DNA of 64,000 nucleotides from Methylophilaceae bacterium 11. Lineage in GTDB: Bacteria > Pseudomonadota > Gammaproteobacteria > Burkholderiales > Methylophilaceae. The notes beneath the pieces are model-generated. The model did no database searches and was not told the DNA's origin. It worked only from the letters and a program-made list of their open reading frames with translations. The stretch covers positions 372,001 to 436,000 of the forward strand of contig JCKJ01000001.1 of NCBI GenBank assembly GCA_000525025.1, in the 5' to 3' direction. The position numbers were made by a program, and so were the translations under genes. Numbering within the stretch: the stretch's first letter is position 1; every line of letters begins with the position of its first letter. Below, in pieces: positions 28,574 through 36,515 of the stretch.

Positions 28574-30097
28574 TTAAAATGTGTACATGGCAGTGAGCCA
28601 TAGTTTTTCTGTATCTCTCACACGGCCGCGGTTTCCAGCCACGTTGTTTGCAACATTGGGCGTTGCTGCATAGTGGTCATCTTCTGTAAATTTGCCGTAC
28701 TCTAGTTTAGTCATGATGTTCTTATTCACGTTATATGTGACTGCTGCATTCCACTCTTTACCGTATTGGTTGCCATTTCTGCTTGCACCACCGCCGACCG
28801 TATTAAAATCTTCATCAGAGTTAATGACGTGATAGTCGGCAAAAAATAAGAAATCGTCGTAACGATAAGTCGCGGTCACAAACGTATCTTTAATCCCGGA
28901 TCTTGGCGTGGCTAAGAACTTATCGACCCAACCTTGGAACAAGTGATTCGTGCCATAAGGGGTTTGGAAAGCGTACAAATTGTCATTGCTGGATAGTAGC
29001 TCTTGGTCGATACGCATATTGAAGTTATCCCAACCTAAGCCGCCGCCCAGTTTGTAGTAGTGCGCATCAATGCGTTTGTCGCCGCCGGAATAATCCGTTT
29101 GTTTAGCGTATTCAGCCGTGTAATGTGCTCTAAAGTTAGGGTTGAACGGATGCGTGCCATCCAAACGTACACCAAAGGTTTTGTTGGATTGGTCAGCCGT
29201 TAAATTTGCTCTGCCGTTATTATTCAAGGTACCTGCGCCAAACCATGCATTACCAAAGCCCAATTCATCCATGTTAGATAAGTAGCCATAACCCACTAAG
29301 AATTCGGTAGGTGAAATGCGGTAGCGGATATTCGCAATATCTATATCGCCACCACGCTGCACTGTAGTAATTTGTGTGACCTCTTCAAAGTGCGCTAAAA
29401 ATACTTCGGTGTCTGTAATGGTTTTGTTGAAGACTGAAATACCATCAAACACTTGCATGACTTGGCGGAAAGCAATATCGCCAATAAAGCGTACGTTGTC
29501 TAAGTTAACAGCTTGGCGACCTAAGCGGACACGCGTGTTCTTTACACCGGTCCAGTCAATATAGGCTTGGTTGATGTCGGTAAAATCAGGGTCGACGATT
29601 TTTGCGTATTCAATTTTGCTGTTTTGATTGGTGGCACCATTGATGCGGAAGCCGTTAGTGCCATCATTAAAACTATCGTCAAGTTTGGAAACATTAATAA
29701 ACTGCACGGCAAAGCTAAAGTTTTGGTACGGTGCAGTTTGCCAGCCCACTAAGCTACGCAATGTAATGCCATCTGCATCTTTGAGCTCTCGATTAGCAGT
29801 TGGGTTGGCTGTGTTAGCTGCATTCGTATAGTTGGTAGGTTGTAAGCCATCTTGCTCTACGTGTTCATAGCGCAATCTGAAGCTGGTCATATTTTTGCCA
29901 GTTTTAATCGCATCCATAAAAGTGTATTCAGGAAGCGCTTCTTCTTCGGCCATTGCATTGAATGATAGCGAGGCAAATCCCAATAACACTGCAAATGCAA
30001 CTGGACTTAACTTTAACGCTTGGCTTGATAAGACTTGGCTTGATAAGACTTGGCTTGATAAGACTTGACTTGGCTTACACTTGCTATTACTTTTCAT
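28574..30097 (-). CDS. Outer-membrane porin of the alginate-export type, nitrate cluster
   Basis: The 507-residue protein has a signal peptide with an unusually long N-region, a cleavage site near FNAMA-EEE, and a beta-barrel ending in an aromatic residue (LWLTAMYTF). Alternating strand patterns such as RLRYEHVEQDG and ARIRLGRQ-like NTRVRLGRQAVNLDNVRFIG match the alginate_exp porin family often found beside nitrate genes. A role in nitrate passage across the outer membrane is inferred from position between nrtC and nirB. The N-region contains three perfect 15-bp repeats encoding VLSSQ. GGAGTAACAG before the ATG supports this start. Confidence 0.85.
   Translation of the reverse strand: MKSNSKCKPSQVLSSQVLSSQVLSSQALKLSPVAFAVLLGFASLSFNAMAEEEALPEYTFMDAIKTGKNMTSFRLRYEHVEQDGLQPTNYTNAANTANPTANRELKDADGITLRSLVGWQTAPYQNFSFAVQFINVSKLDDSFNDGTNGFRINGATNQNSKIEYAKIVDPDFTDINQAYIDWTGVKNTRVRLGRQAVNLDNVRFIGDIAFRQVMQVFDGISVFNKTITDTEVFLAHFEEVTQITTVQRGGDIDIANIRYRISPTEFLVGYGYLSNMDELGFGNAWFGAGTLNNNGRANLTADQSNKTFGVRLDGTHPFNPNFRAHYTAEYAKQTDYSGGDKRIDAHYYKLGGGLGWDNFNMRIDQELLSSNDNLYAFQTPYGTNHLFQGWVDKFLATPRSGIKDTFVTATYRYDDFLFFADYHVINSDEDFNTVGGGASRNGNQYGKEWNAAVTYNVNKNIMTKLEYGKFTEDDHYAATPNVANNVAGNRGRVRDTEKLWLTAMYTF
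30020..30064. repeat. Three perfect 15-bp tandem repeats in the porin signal peptide
   Basis: Unit TTGGCTTGATAAGAC occurs at 30020-30034, 30035-30049 and 30050-30064 with no mismatch, followed by a partial unit. On the coding strand it adds VLSSQ blocks before the hydrophobic core. Identity of the copies suggests recent or ongoing slippage, which stays in frame. Confidence 0.9.
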
Positions 30098-30128
30098 ACT
30101 GTTACTCCTATTCTCAAGATGGGGTGAT

Positions 30129-30168
30129 ACGTACCTTGGTACGTGGGTCTGTCCTGGTCGACAGACCC
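30129..30168 (-). promoter_or_regulatory. Two abutting hairpins between nrtC and the porin gene
   Basis: GGGTCTGTC/GACAGACCC (30145-30168, 6-nt loop) and ACGTACC/GGTACGT (30129-30144, 2-nt loop) are both perfect and directly adjacent. In the operon direction no U-tract follows, so they are more likely a processing or stabilising element than a terminator. On the plus strand the first is followed by T6 and could stop antisense transcription. Confidence 0.5.
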
Positions 30169-30172
30169 TTTT

Positions 30173-31009
30173 TTATGCTGCTTTTTTCGCGTGGCGCTCG
30201 TATAAAAACTTCAGGACTTCGCTGCGTAAATGGTTGTAGTGCGGATCTTCAGCTAAATCCAAACGCTTTCTTGGGCGTTCTAAATCTACTGTTAATATTT
30301 CACCTATCGTCGCAGCCGGGCCATTCGTCATCATGACGATTTTATCGGAGAGCAACACAGCTTCATCCACATCGTGTGTGACCATGACTGCGGTACAACC
30401 GGATTTCGCCATGATTTTCATCAACTCGTCTTGCAAGCCAGCACGTGTCAACGCATCCAATGCCCCAAACGGCTCATCAAGTAATAACACTTTGGGTTCC
30501 ATCGCCAATGCTCTGGCAATACCTACGCGTTGTTTCATGCCGCCGGAAATTTCGTTCGGACGTTTTTCCGTTGCATGGGTGAGGCCTACCAGCTCCAATG
30601 CAGCTTTGGTGCGTACTTGCAATTGTGCTTTGCTTTCAGTATTACCAAATACGCGGTCCACCGCTAAATAGACATTCTCAAAGCAAGTCAGCCAAGGCAG
30701 TAACGAGTGATTTTGAAACACCACAGCGCGCTCAGGCCCCGGTTTTGCAATTTCTCGTCCAGCGCAAAATAAGTGCCCAGCCGTTGGGGTAAGTAAGCCG
30801 GCGATCAAATTCAATACCGTGGATTTACCACAGCCGGAGTGGCCGATAATCGAGACAAATTCGCCTTCTTTGATATTGAGGTTAATGCCTTTGAGTGCAT
30901 CAAACGTGCCTTTTTTGGTGACAAAGGTCATGTCTATATTCTCTAGTTGCACATAACGCTCTTGCAATGGTCTTTCTTGCACCGGTCTCTCTTGTAATAG
31001 TGTTTCCAT
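30173..31009 (-). CDS. nrtC: Nitrate ABC transporter ATP-binding protein
   Basis: The 278-residue ATPase energises nitrate import. It has Walker A GHSGCGKST, the Q-loop, the signature ISGGMKQRVGIARALAMEP, Walker B VLLLDEPFGALD and the switch His in VMVTHDVDEAV. It is the short form without the extra NrtA-like C-terminal domain of cyanobacterial NrtC, so NrtD/NtrD is an equally good name. The N-terminus is extended by QERP repeats (30953-30997); GGGAGAACAAT before the ATG supports this start. It is downstream of nrtB. Confidence 0.94.
   Translation of the reverse strand: METLLQERPVQERPLQERYVQLENIDMTFVTKKGTFDALKGINLNIKEGEFVSIIGHSGCGKSTVLNLIAGLLTPTAGHLFCAGREIAKPGPERAVVFQNHSLLPWLTCFENVYLAVDRVFGNTESKAQLQVRTKAALELVGLTHATEKRPNEISGGMKQRVGIARALAMEPKVLLLDEPFGALDALTRAGLQDELMKIMAKSGCTAVMVTHDVDEAVLLSDKIVMMTNGPAATIGEILTVDLERPRKRLDLAEDPHYNHLRSEVLKFLYERHAKKAA
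30953..30997 (-). repeat. Degenerate 15-nt tandem repeats at the nrtC 5' end
   Basis: Three successive 15-nt units encode LQERP, VQERP and LQERY, with third-position and first-codon differences between copies. They form a non-conserved N-terminal extension before the ABC domain begins at about YVQLENIDM. Confidence 0.75.
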
Positions 31010-31033
31010 ATTGTTCTCCCTAAAGTCCGTGCG

Positions 31034-32008
31034 TTATTCGTAACTAAAACGTTTAGCTAGCAATGTCAGGCCTTGCTCGAGCAATAAGCCCACCACACCC
31101 ACAATCACAATGGCAATGATGATGTGTTCCACATTCAGATTGTTCCATTCATCCCACACCCAGAAGCCAATGCCCACGCCACCGGTCAGCATTTCTGCTG
31201 CCACAATCACCAGCCATGCCACGCCGATAGAGAGGCGCACACCAGTCATCATGTAAGGCAGTACGTACGGGAACAAGATTTTGGTCACGACTTTCCACTC
31301 AGATAAATTCAGCACTTTGGCCACATTCATATAATCTTGCGGCACTTTGCTCACGCCCACAGCGGTGTTGATAATCATCGGCCAAATAGCGGAGATGAAA
31401 ATCACCCAAATCGCTGCTGGGTTGGCGGCTTTGAATACCAGCAAACCAATCGGCAGCCAGGCTAAAGGTGACACCGGTTTAAGTAGACTGATAATTGGCG
31501 CAGTCATGCGTGACATAAACTCATAACGGCCAATAATAAAGCCCATCGGAATGCCCACTAACGCAGCCAATCCAAAGCCGGTCGCTACACGCTGCAGTGA
31601 ATTCAGGATGTTCCAACCAATGCCCACGTCATTCGGGTTGTTGATGTAGAACGGATCGCTGAACAAGATGGTCGCTGCTTTAAAGGTAGAAATAGGACCA
31701 GGTACGCCTTGCGATTGGTGGGAGATAAGTGTCCATACGACAATCATCAGTGATAAGCCAATCATGGGTGGAATGGCCCAGGCAAAAAACTGGCGCGCTA
31801 ATTTAACCAACTTGCTGTCACTGCGGGGTGCAACTACCGCGGGTGTTTGCAGCATGTTGTCAGCATTTGCGGCTGGCATGGCCACCTTGTCGGAAGCTTG
31901 TACATCCATGGTGTTATCCTTGCTTTCTGCTAAGGGTATAGGGGTATCGCCGGAGGTATGCGCACCTCCTTTAAGGGGGGCGATATTCTTGATAGTCAAT
32001 GTGCTCAT
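31034..32008 (-). CDS. nrtB: Nitrate ABC transporter permease
   Basis: The 324-residue permease belongs to the nitrate/sulfonate/taurine type. After a poorly conserved hydrophilic N-terminus of about 70 residues come the membrane helices and the EAA-type loop (VSKVPQDYMNVAKVLNLSEW, KILFPYVLPYMMTGVRLSIG). It lies 23 nt after nrtA and before nrtC, the normal nrtABC order. Confidence 0.94.
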   Translation of the reverse strand: MSTLTIKNIAPLKGGAHTSGDTPIPLAESKDNTMDVQASDKVAMPAANADNMLQTPAVVAPRSDSKLVKLARQFFAWAIPPMIGLSLMIVVWTLISHQSQGVPGPISTFKAATILFSDPFYINNPNDVGIGWNILNSLQRVATGFGLAALVGIPMGFIIGRYEFMSRMTAPIISLLKPVSPLAWLPIGLLVFKAANPAAIWVIFISAIWPMIINTAVGVSKVPQDYMNVAKVLNLSEWKVVTKILFPYVLPYMMTGVRLSIGVAWLVIVAAEMLTGGVGIGFWVWDEWNNLNVEHIIIAIVIVGVVGLLLEQGLTLLAKRFSYE

Positions 32009-32031
32009 AGGAATGTCTCCAGTAGGGTTGA

Positions 32032-33345
32032 TTACACTTTGACTTTGAAGCCGTTAGCGTAGGCAGCAGGATTGGTGCCGTCCCACACTACGCCGTCCAT
32101 TAATTTGCTAGCACGCATTGGGCTGCTTGGTACGCTTACACCAAGTGATTTTGCAGCTTCGGTGTAGATATCAATGCGGTTCACTTTTTTGGCCACGGCT
32201 AAATAATCTGGATCTGACTTGAGCAAACCCCAACGTTTATGTTGGGTGAGGAACCACATACCGTCTGATAAGTACGGGAACGTCACTTTGCCGTCGTTAA
32301 AGAACTTCATGTAATTCGGGTCTTCCCATTTTTTGCCAATGCCGTTGTCGTAGTGGCCAACAAAGCGGCCGGCAATTACTTCTTCCGGTGCATTTACATA
32401 GGCTTTGCCGGAAATGAGTTTGGCGACTGCAGCACGGTTAGCGGTGGCATCAATGTAGCGGCAAGCTTCCAAAATCGCTTTGGTCATGGCCAACGCAGTT
32501 TTTGGGTTTTGCTCAACAAACTCAGCAGTACAGCCTAATACTTTCTCAGGATGGTCCACCCAGATATCTTGTGTGGTAGCAACGGTAAAGCCGACTTTGT
32601 CGTAAATTGCACGTGCGTTCCAAGGCTCGCCCACACAGTAGCCATCCATATTGCCGATACGCATGTTGGCGACCATTTGCGGTGGAGGCACGACAATGGT
32701 TTTCACGTCTTTCATTGGGTTAATGCCGTACGAGGCTAACCAGTAGTACAACCACATGGCATGGGTGCCGGTAGGGAAAGTTTGCGCAAAGGTAAAGTCA
32801 CGGTTTTCGTTGTCGATCAAACGTTTCAGTGTTGCACCGCTGGTCACGCCTTTGTCTTTTAATTGACTGGCCAAGGTGATGCCTTGACCGTTATTGTTCA
32901 ATGTCATCAGCACATTCACGTCTTTTTGCTTGCCGCCAATGCCCATTTGCACGCCATACATCAAGCCGTACAGCACGTGTGCTGCATGCAACTCACCGTT
33001 GACTACTTTGTCGCGAATACCTGCCCATGACGCTTCTTTGGAAGGTAGAATTTTGATGCCGTATTTTTTATCAAAGCCCATTTCAGCAGCAACCACAATC
33101 GGTGCGCAATCTGTCAGTGGAATAAAACCGATTTTGACTTCTTTTAATTCTGGCTCATCGCTACCTGCTGCCCATGCATTGGTGCTGACTGAAGGTGGAA
33201 CAATATTCATCATCGCGGCCGCTCCTAGTGTCCCTGCTACAGCATGTTTAAAAAAGTTACGGCGGCTAGCATTGATGCCGGATTCAGCCGTATTGGTTGG
33301 CAAGGGGTCACTCAACGGTGTGTTATCCAACTCTGAATTACGCAT
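32032..33345 (-). CDS. nrtA: Nitrate ABC transporter substrate-binding protein (Tat-exported)
   Basis: NrtA captures nitrate in the periplasm for NrtBC. I use the ATG at 33345 (437 residues), which has GGAG 7 nt upstream; the 33378 start lacks one. The N-terminus has a twin-arginine signal (SRRNFFKHAV then a hydrophobic stretch, cleavage near NAWA). The body matches the NrtA/CmpA fold: VKIGFIPLTDCAPIVVAAEM, GNMDGYCVGEPWNARAI, WVDHPEKVLGCTAEFV. It follows the ANTAR leader and terminator, so its transcription should depend on NasT. Confidence 0.95.
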   Translation of the reverse strand: MRNSELDNTPLSDPLPTNTAESGINASRRNFFKHAVAGTLGAAAMMNIVPPSVSTNAWAAGSDEPELKEVKIGFIPLTDCAPIVVAAEMGFDKKYGIKILPSKEASWAGIRDKVVNGELHAAHVLYGLMYGVQMGIGGKQKDVNVLMTLNNNGQGITLASQLKDKGVTSGATLKRLIDNENRDFTFAQTFPTGTHAMWLYYWLASYGINPMKDVKTIVVPPPQMVANMRIGNMDGYCVGEPWNARAIYDKVGFTVATTQDIWVDHPEKVLGCTAEFVEQNPKTALAMTKAILEACRYIDATANRAAVAKLISGKAYVNAPEEVIAGRFVGHYDNGIGKKWEDPNYMKFFNDGKVTFPYLSDGMWFLTQHKRWGLLKSDPDYLAVAKKVNRIDIYTEAAKSLGVSVPSSPMRASKLMDGVVWDGTNPAAYANGFKVKV

Positions 33346-33379
33346 TAAAACTCCTTCATTCACATAAAAAATAAACAAT

Positions 33380-33428
33380 AAAAAAGGCGTCTACCGGGCA
33401 AGATAAATCTTGCTGGTAAGACGCCTTT
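33380..33428 (-). terminator. Intrinsic terminator in the nrtA leader
   Basis: On the minus strand AAAGGCGTCT-type arms (33419-33428 with 33383-33392) form a 10-bp outer stem, followed by three pairs, a bulge and a 6-bp inner stem GCAAGA/TCTTGC, then T6ATTG. It is 35 nt upstream of the nrtA ATG and would stop transcription unless antitermination occurs. Confidence 0.9.
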
Positions 33429-33444
33429 GTCTTTAATTTACTGC

Positions 33445-33506
33445 AACAGAACTACCGACTTTGGTACTCTGTTTTAACTAGCAACGTTCCGCCGTTGGAG
33501 GTTGCT
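33445..33506 (-). ncRNA. ANTAR-responsive leader RNA (tandem hexaloop hairpins) for nrtA
   Basis: On the minus strand the first hairpin (33506-33480) has stem AGCAAC/GTTGCT, an internal loop, UCC/GGA and the six-base loop AACGGC. The second (33473-33445) has AACAGA/TCTGTT, UACC/GGUA and loop AAAGUC. Both loops have A at position 1 and G at position 4, the recognition pattern of ANTAR proteins. They are 6 nt apart and followed by the intrinsic terminator at 33380-33428. The arrangement matches the nas leaders bound by NasR and NasT, whose ANTAR domain is encoded just upstream. Confidence 0.9.
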
Positions 33507-33544
33507 ATGGGTTGTCTCTTGTACTTGCTGTTAGTGTGTACTGA

Positions 33545-34123
33545 CTACACAATCAACATTTTTGCTGCTTCAATCAACTGGTTAGATAAATCCGCCAGCT
33601 TCATATTTCGTTTCATCGCCATCTCACGCAACATCGCGTAAGCATCTTCTTCATCCAAATTACGTTGACGCATCAAAATGCCTTTTGCCCGCTCTACCAA
33701 TTTGCGCTCTTCAAGCTTCAAATTGGCGACACTCAACTCTTCTTTAAGCTGCTTTGTTTCTTCAAACCTGGCAACTGCTGCATCAATCACTGGCGTTAAC
33801 CTTTCACTCGGAATCGTTCCTACTACGTAAGCACATACACCTGCTTGCGTTGCGGCTTTAATCTTTTGTTTGTCACCATCATGCGTAAACATGACCACCG
33901 GTCTGGGGTTATGTTGCGACAACACACAGATGTTTTCTAGTGTATCTCGGTTGGGCGACTCGGTATCGATAATGACAATATCGGGTGACATTTCACAACA
34001 CACATCATGTAGGTTTACTCCATCCTCCACATGTGCAATCACATCAAACCCATTTTCTATCAATGATTGCTTCAATGGTTTGCTACGCGATAAATCATTG
34101 TCCACAATCAATACCTTTAACAT
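33545..34123 (-). CDS. nasT: Nitrate antiterminator NasT (receiver-ANTAR protein)
   Basis: NasT promotes read-through of a leader terminator in nitrate assimilation operons by binding RNA through its ANTAR domain. The 192-residue product has a receiver-like N-terminal domain (MLKVLIVDNDL, PDIVIIDTESPNRDTLENI, RPVVMFTH) and a C-terminal ANTAR domain (LEERKLVERAKGILMRQRNL, EDAYAMLREMAM). In other bacteria NasS holds NasT inactive without nitrate; no NasS gene is visible here. A sigma54-like promoter ends just before the ATG. The gene is 38 nt upstream of the first ANTAR hairpin, so it may share the nrt transcript. Confidence 0.95.
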   Translation of the reverse strand: MLKVLIVDNDLSRSKPLKQSLIENGFDVIAHVEDGVNLHDVCCEMSPDIVIIDTESPNRDTLENICVLSQHNPRPVVMFTHDGDKQKIKAATQAGVCAYVVGTIPSERLTPVIDAAVARFEETKQLKEELSVANLKLEERKLVERAKGILMRQRNLDEEDAYAMLREMAMKRNMKLADLSNQLIEAAKMLIV

Positions 34124-34134
34124 GGTTGAGCTTT

Positions 34135-34150
34135 AGCAAAGGTTGTGCCA
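34135..34150 (-). promoter_or_regulatory. Candidate sigma54 (-24/-12) promoter of nasT
   Basis: On the minus strand TGGCAC-AACCT-TTGCT matches the sigma54 consensus TGGCAC-N5-TTGCW completely. The -12 cytosine is 34136, which predicts transcription starting at about 34124, one base before the nasT ATG; the mRNA would be nearly leaderless. Confidence 0.7.
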
Positions 34151-34238
34151 ATAAATTAAGTATTTTTAACTGTTTGATTTTAAATGACTTGTTTAATAAT
34201 GTTAAGGGGCGTTATTCAGTTTTATGAAATTCATTCCT

Positions 34239-34253
34239 GCACAATCGCGGTGC
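34239..34253. promoter_or_regulatory. Candidate NtrC binding site upstream of nasT
   Basis: GCAC-N7-GTGC (34239-34253) has the half-sites and spacing of the NtrC consensus (for example GCACTAAAATGGTGC at E. coli glnA). Its centre, 34246, is 110 bp upstream of the -12 cytosine, a normal enhancer distance. The 34124-34451 region between nasT and cstA otherwise holds only a doubtful 76-codon minus-strand frame (34202-34432), which this site overlaps. Confidence 0.6.
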
Positions 34254-34451
34254 GTGTGCACCAAATCTATCATATGCAAACCTGCAATTTCCTGAGTTTG
34301 AATGTTCAAGCAGTCACTTAACGCAGGCAAAGGTATAGTTGTCAGCCAGCGAAACACAGCATGTGATGTTTGCGTTATATCAGCAGTGTTCATCTTTGGT
34401 ATGTCGTGATTTATACTGTGATGCTTATTCATACATCATTAAAAGTGCATC

Positions 34452-36503
34452 ATGTCGATCAATAAAAAAATCATGTGGGGGTTGGTGGCAGTGTTGGGTG
34501 CTTATGCCATGAGTACCATTGCTACATATCGTGGTGAAACCATTAATGCGTTGTGGTTGATAACCGCTGCTTTGTGTATCTATGCCATTGCTTATCGTTT
34601 TTATGCCGCATGGATTGCCGCCAAAGTATTGGTGATTGATGAAACGCGCGCTACACCTGCAGAACGTTTAGATAATGGGCGTGACTTTATTCCTACGAAT
34701 AAGTGGATTGTGTTCGGTCATCACTTCGCCGCCATTGCTGGTCCTGGCCCATTGGTAGGCCCCACTTTAGCGGCACAGTTTGGTTACTTACCGGGTACGT
34801 TGTGGATTTTAGTAGGCGCGGTATTGGGTGGTGCAGTGCAGGATATGGTGACCTTGTTTCTCTCCATGCGTCGCAATGGTCGTAGCTTAGGCCAAATGGC
34901 ACGTGATGAGATTGGCGTGGTAGGAGGCTCTGCCGCGCTGGTAGGCACATTTATGATCATGATCATTTTGATTGCCGTGTTGGGCTTGGTGGTGGTCAAT
35001 GCCATGAAACATAGCCCGTGGGCAACGTCTACCGTGGCGGCAACTATCCCCATTGCCATGCTGGTGGGTGTGTATATGCGTCATATCCGTCCGGGACGCG
35101 TGCTTGAGGCATCCGCCATTGGTGTCGCGCTGCTGTTGTTTTCTGTACTCGCAGGTGGCTGGGTCGATCATCATGAGACGTTGCGGGTGTGGTTTGATCA
35201 TGATGGCTTACCATTGGCCTACGCCATTATTGTGTACGGCTTTGCTGCCGCGGTATTGCCGGTGTGGTTGTTGTTAGCCCCGCGTGATTATCTCTCTACC
35301 TTTATGAAGTTGGGTACGGTGTTACTGTTAGCGGTGGCTATCGTGATTTTGAGGCCCGACATTCATATGCCTGCCATCACCCAGTTTACCGATGGCACAG
35401 GGCCGATTTTTGGCGGTAAGTTATTTCCATTTGTGTTTATTACCATTGCCTGCGGTGCTATTTCAGGCTTTCATGCGTTGATTGCCTCCGGTACCACACC
35501 CAAACTGCTGAGCAATGAGCGTGATATTCGCATGATTGGCTATGGCGGCATGTTGCTAGAAAGTTTTGTGGCGATTATGGCGATGATTGCCGCTACAGTA
35601 TTAGAGCCCGGTGTATTCTTTGCCATCAATAGTCCGGCCGGCGTGGTGGGCAAAGAAGCCATTGATGCTGTGGCCAAAATCAACAGCTGGGGATTTGCCG
35701 TGACGGTAGAGCAAATGGAACAGCTGGCGAAAGACATGGGAGAAAGCACCTTGTTTGCTCGTACCGGTGGTGCGCCAAGCTTGGCAGTGGGCATGGCCAG
35801 TATTTTTGGGAGTGCATTCGGTAAGCATTTACTTGCACTGTGGTACCACTTTGCCATTATGTTTGAAGCAATATTTATTTTGACCACACTGGATGCCGGA
35901 ACGCGCGTGGGGCGCTTTATGCTACAAGATATGCTGGGCAACTTTAATAAGAAGTTAGGTGAGACGTCTTATACCCCTTCAGTGATTCTCACCAGCAGTA
36001 TTGTGGTGGCAGGCTGGGGTTACTTTTTATATATAGGCGTGATTGATCCAAACGGCGGCGTGAATATTCTGTGGCCACTGTTTGGCATTGCCAATCAAAT
36101 GTTGGCAGCCATTGCATTGAGTGTGGCGACTGGCATTTTGGTGAAATCCGGTAAATTAAAATATGCATGGATTACTGCATTGCCGCTGACATGGCTGGTG
36201 GCGATCACCACGGCGGCGTCATACCAGAAGGTGTTTTCTGAGGATGTGCGGGTAGGGTTCTTTGCCGCCGCCAACGATCTAAGCACTAAATTGGCGAGCG
36301 GTATCCTGCCTGCCGATAAAGCCGCAGTGGCGCCGCAACTCATTTTTAATCAGCATTTAGATGCGTATCTCACTTTGTTTTTTGTGGTGGTGTTGTGGGT
36401 GGTGGTGATTGATATGCTGAGAGTCACTAAGCGGTATATACAGGGTAAGCCTACCTTGCCTGTCAGCGAAACGGCTTACGTGAAAACTAATTTACTCACT
36501 TAA
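34452..36503 (+). CDS. cstA: CstA-family carbon starvation / pyruvate-type transporter
   Basis: CstA-family proteins are large inner-membrane carriers linked to peptide or pyruvate uptake. The 683-residue product is rich in membrane helices and has the family stretches GHHFAAIAGPGPLVGPTLAA, GAVQDMVTLFLSMRRNGRSL, TIACGAISGFHALIASGTTP and EAIFILTTLDAGTRVGRFML. It is followed by a YbdD-type small protein (13 nt), the usual partner. Which substrate it carries cannot be read from sequence. Confidence 0.94.
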   Translation: MSINKKIMWGLVAVLGAYAMSTIATYRGETINALWLITAALCIYAIAYRFYAAWIAAKVLVIDETRATPAERLDNGRDFIPTNKWIVFGHHFAAIAGPGPLVGPTLAAQFGYLPGTLWILVGAVLGGAVQDMVTLFLSMRRNGRSLGQMARDEIGVVGGSAALVGTFMIMIILIAVLGLVVVNAMKHSPWATSTVAATIPIAMLVGVYMRHIRPGRVLEASAIGVALLLFSVLAGGWVDHHETLRVWFDHDGLPLAYAIIVYGFAAAVLPVWLLLAPRDYLSTFMKLGTVLLLAVAIVILRPDIHMPAITQFTDGTGPIFGGKLFPFVFITIACGAISGFHALIASGTTPKLLSNERDIRMIGYGGMLLESFVAIMAMIAATVLEPGVFFAINSPAGVVGKEAIDAVAKINSWGFAVTVEQMEQLAKDMGESTLFARTGGAPSLAVGMASIFGSAFGKHLLALWYHFAIMFEAIFILTTLDAGTRVGRFMLQDMLGNFNKKLGETSYTPSVILTSSIVVAGWGYFLYIGVIDPNGGVNILWPLFGIANQMLAAIALSVATGILVKSGKLKYAWITALPLTWLVAITTAASYQKVFSEDVRVGFFAAANDLSTKLASGILPADKAAVAPQLIFNQHLDAYLTLFFVVVLWVVVIDMLRVTKRYIQGKPTLPVSETAYVKTNLLT

Positions 36504-36515
36504 CGTCAAACGGAT

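Noticed and set aside
30020-30064. Possible CRISPR or minisatellite array
   Set aside because: Units are directly adjacent with no spacers and lie in frame inside a coding region, so they are a coding tandem repeat.
30145-30174. Hairpin with T6 read as a terminator for the nrt operon
   Set aside because: The T-tract is on the plus strand; the operon runs on the minus strand, where no U-tract follows the hairpin.
34202-34432. 76-codon minus-strand open frame between nasT and cstA
   Set aside because: No ribosome-binding site, no recognisable motif, odd composition, and it overlaps the NtrC-like site upstream of nasT. Treated as non-coding.
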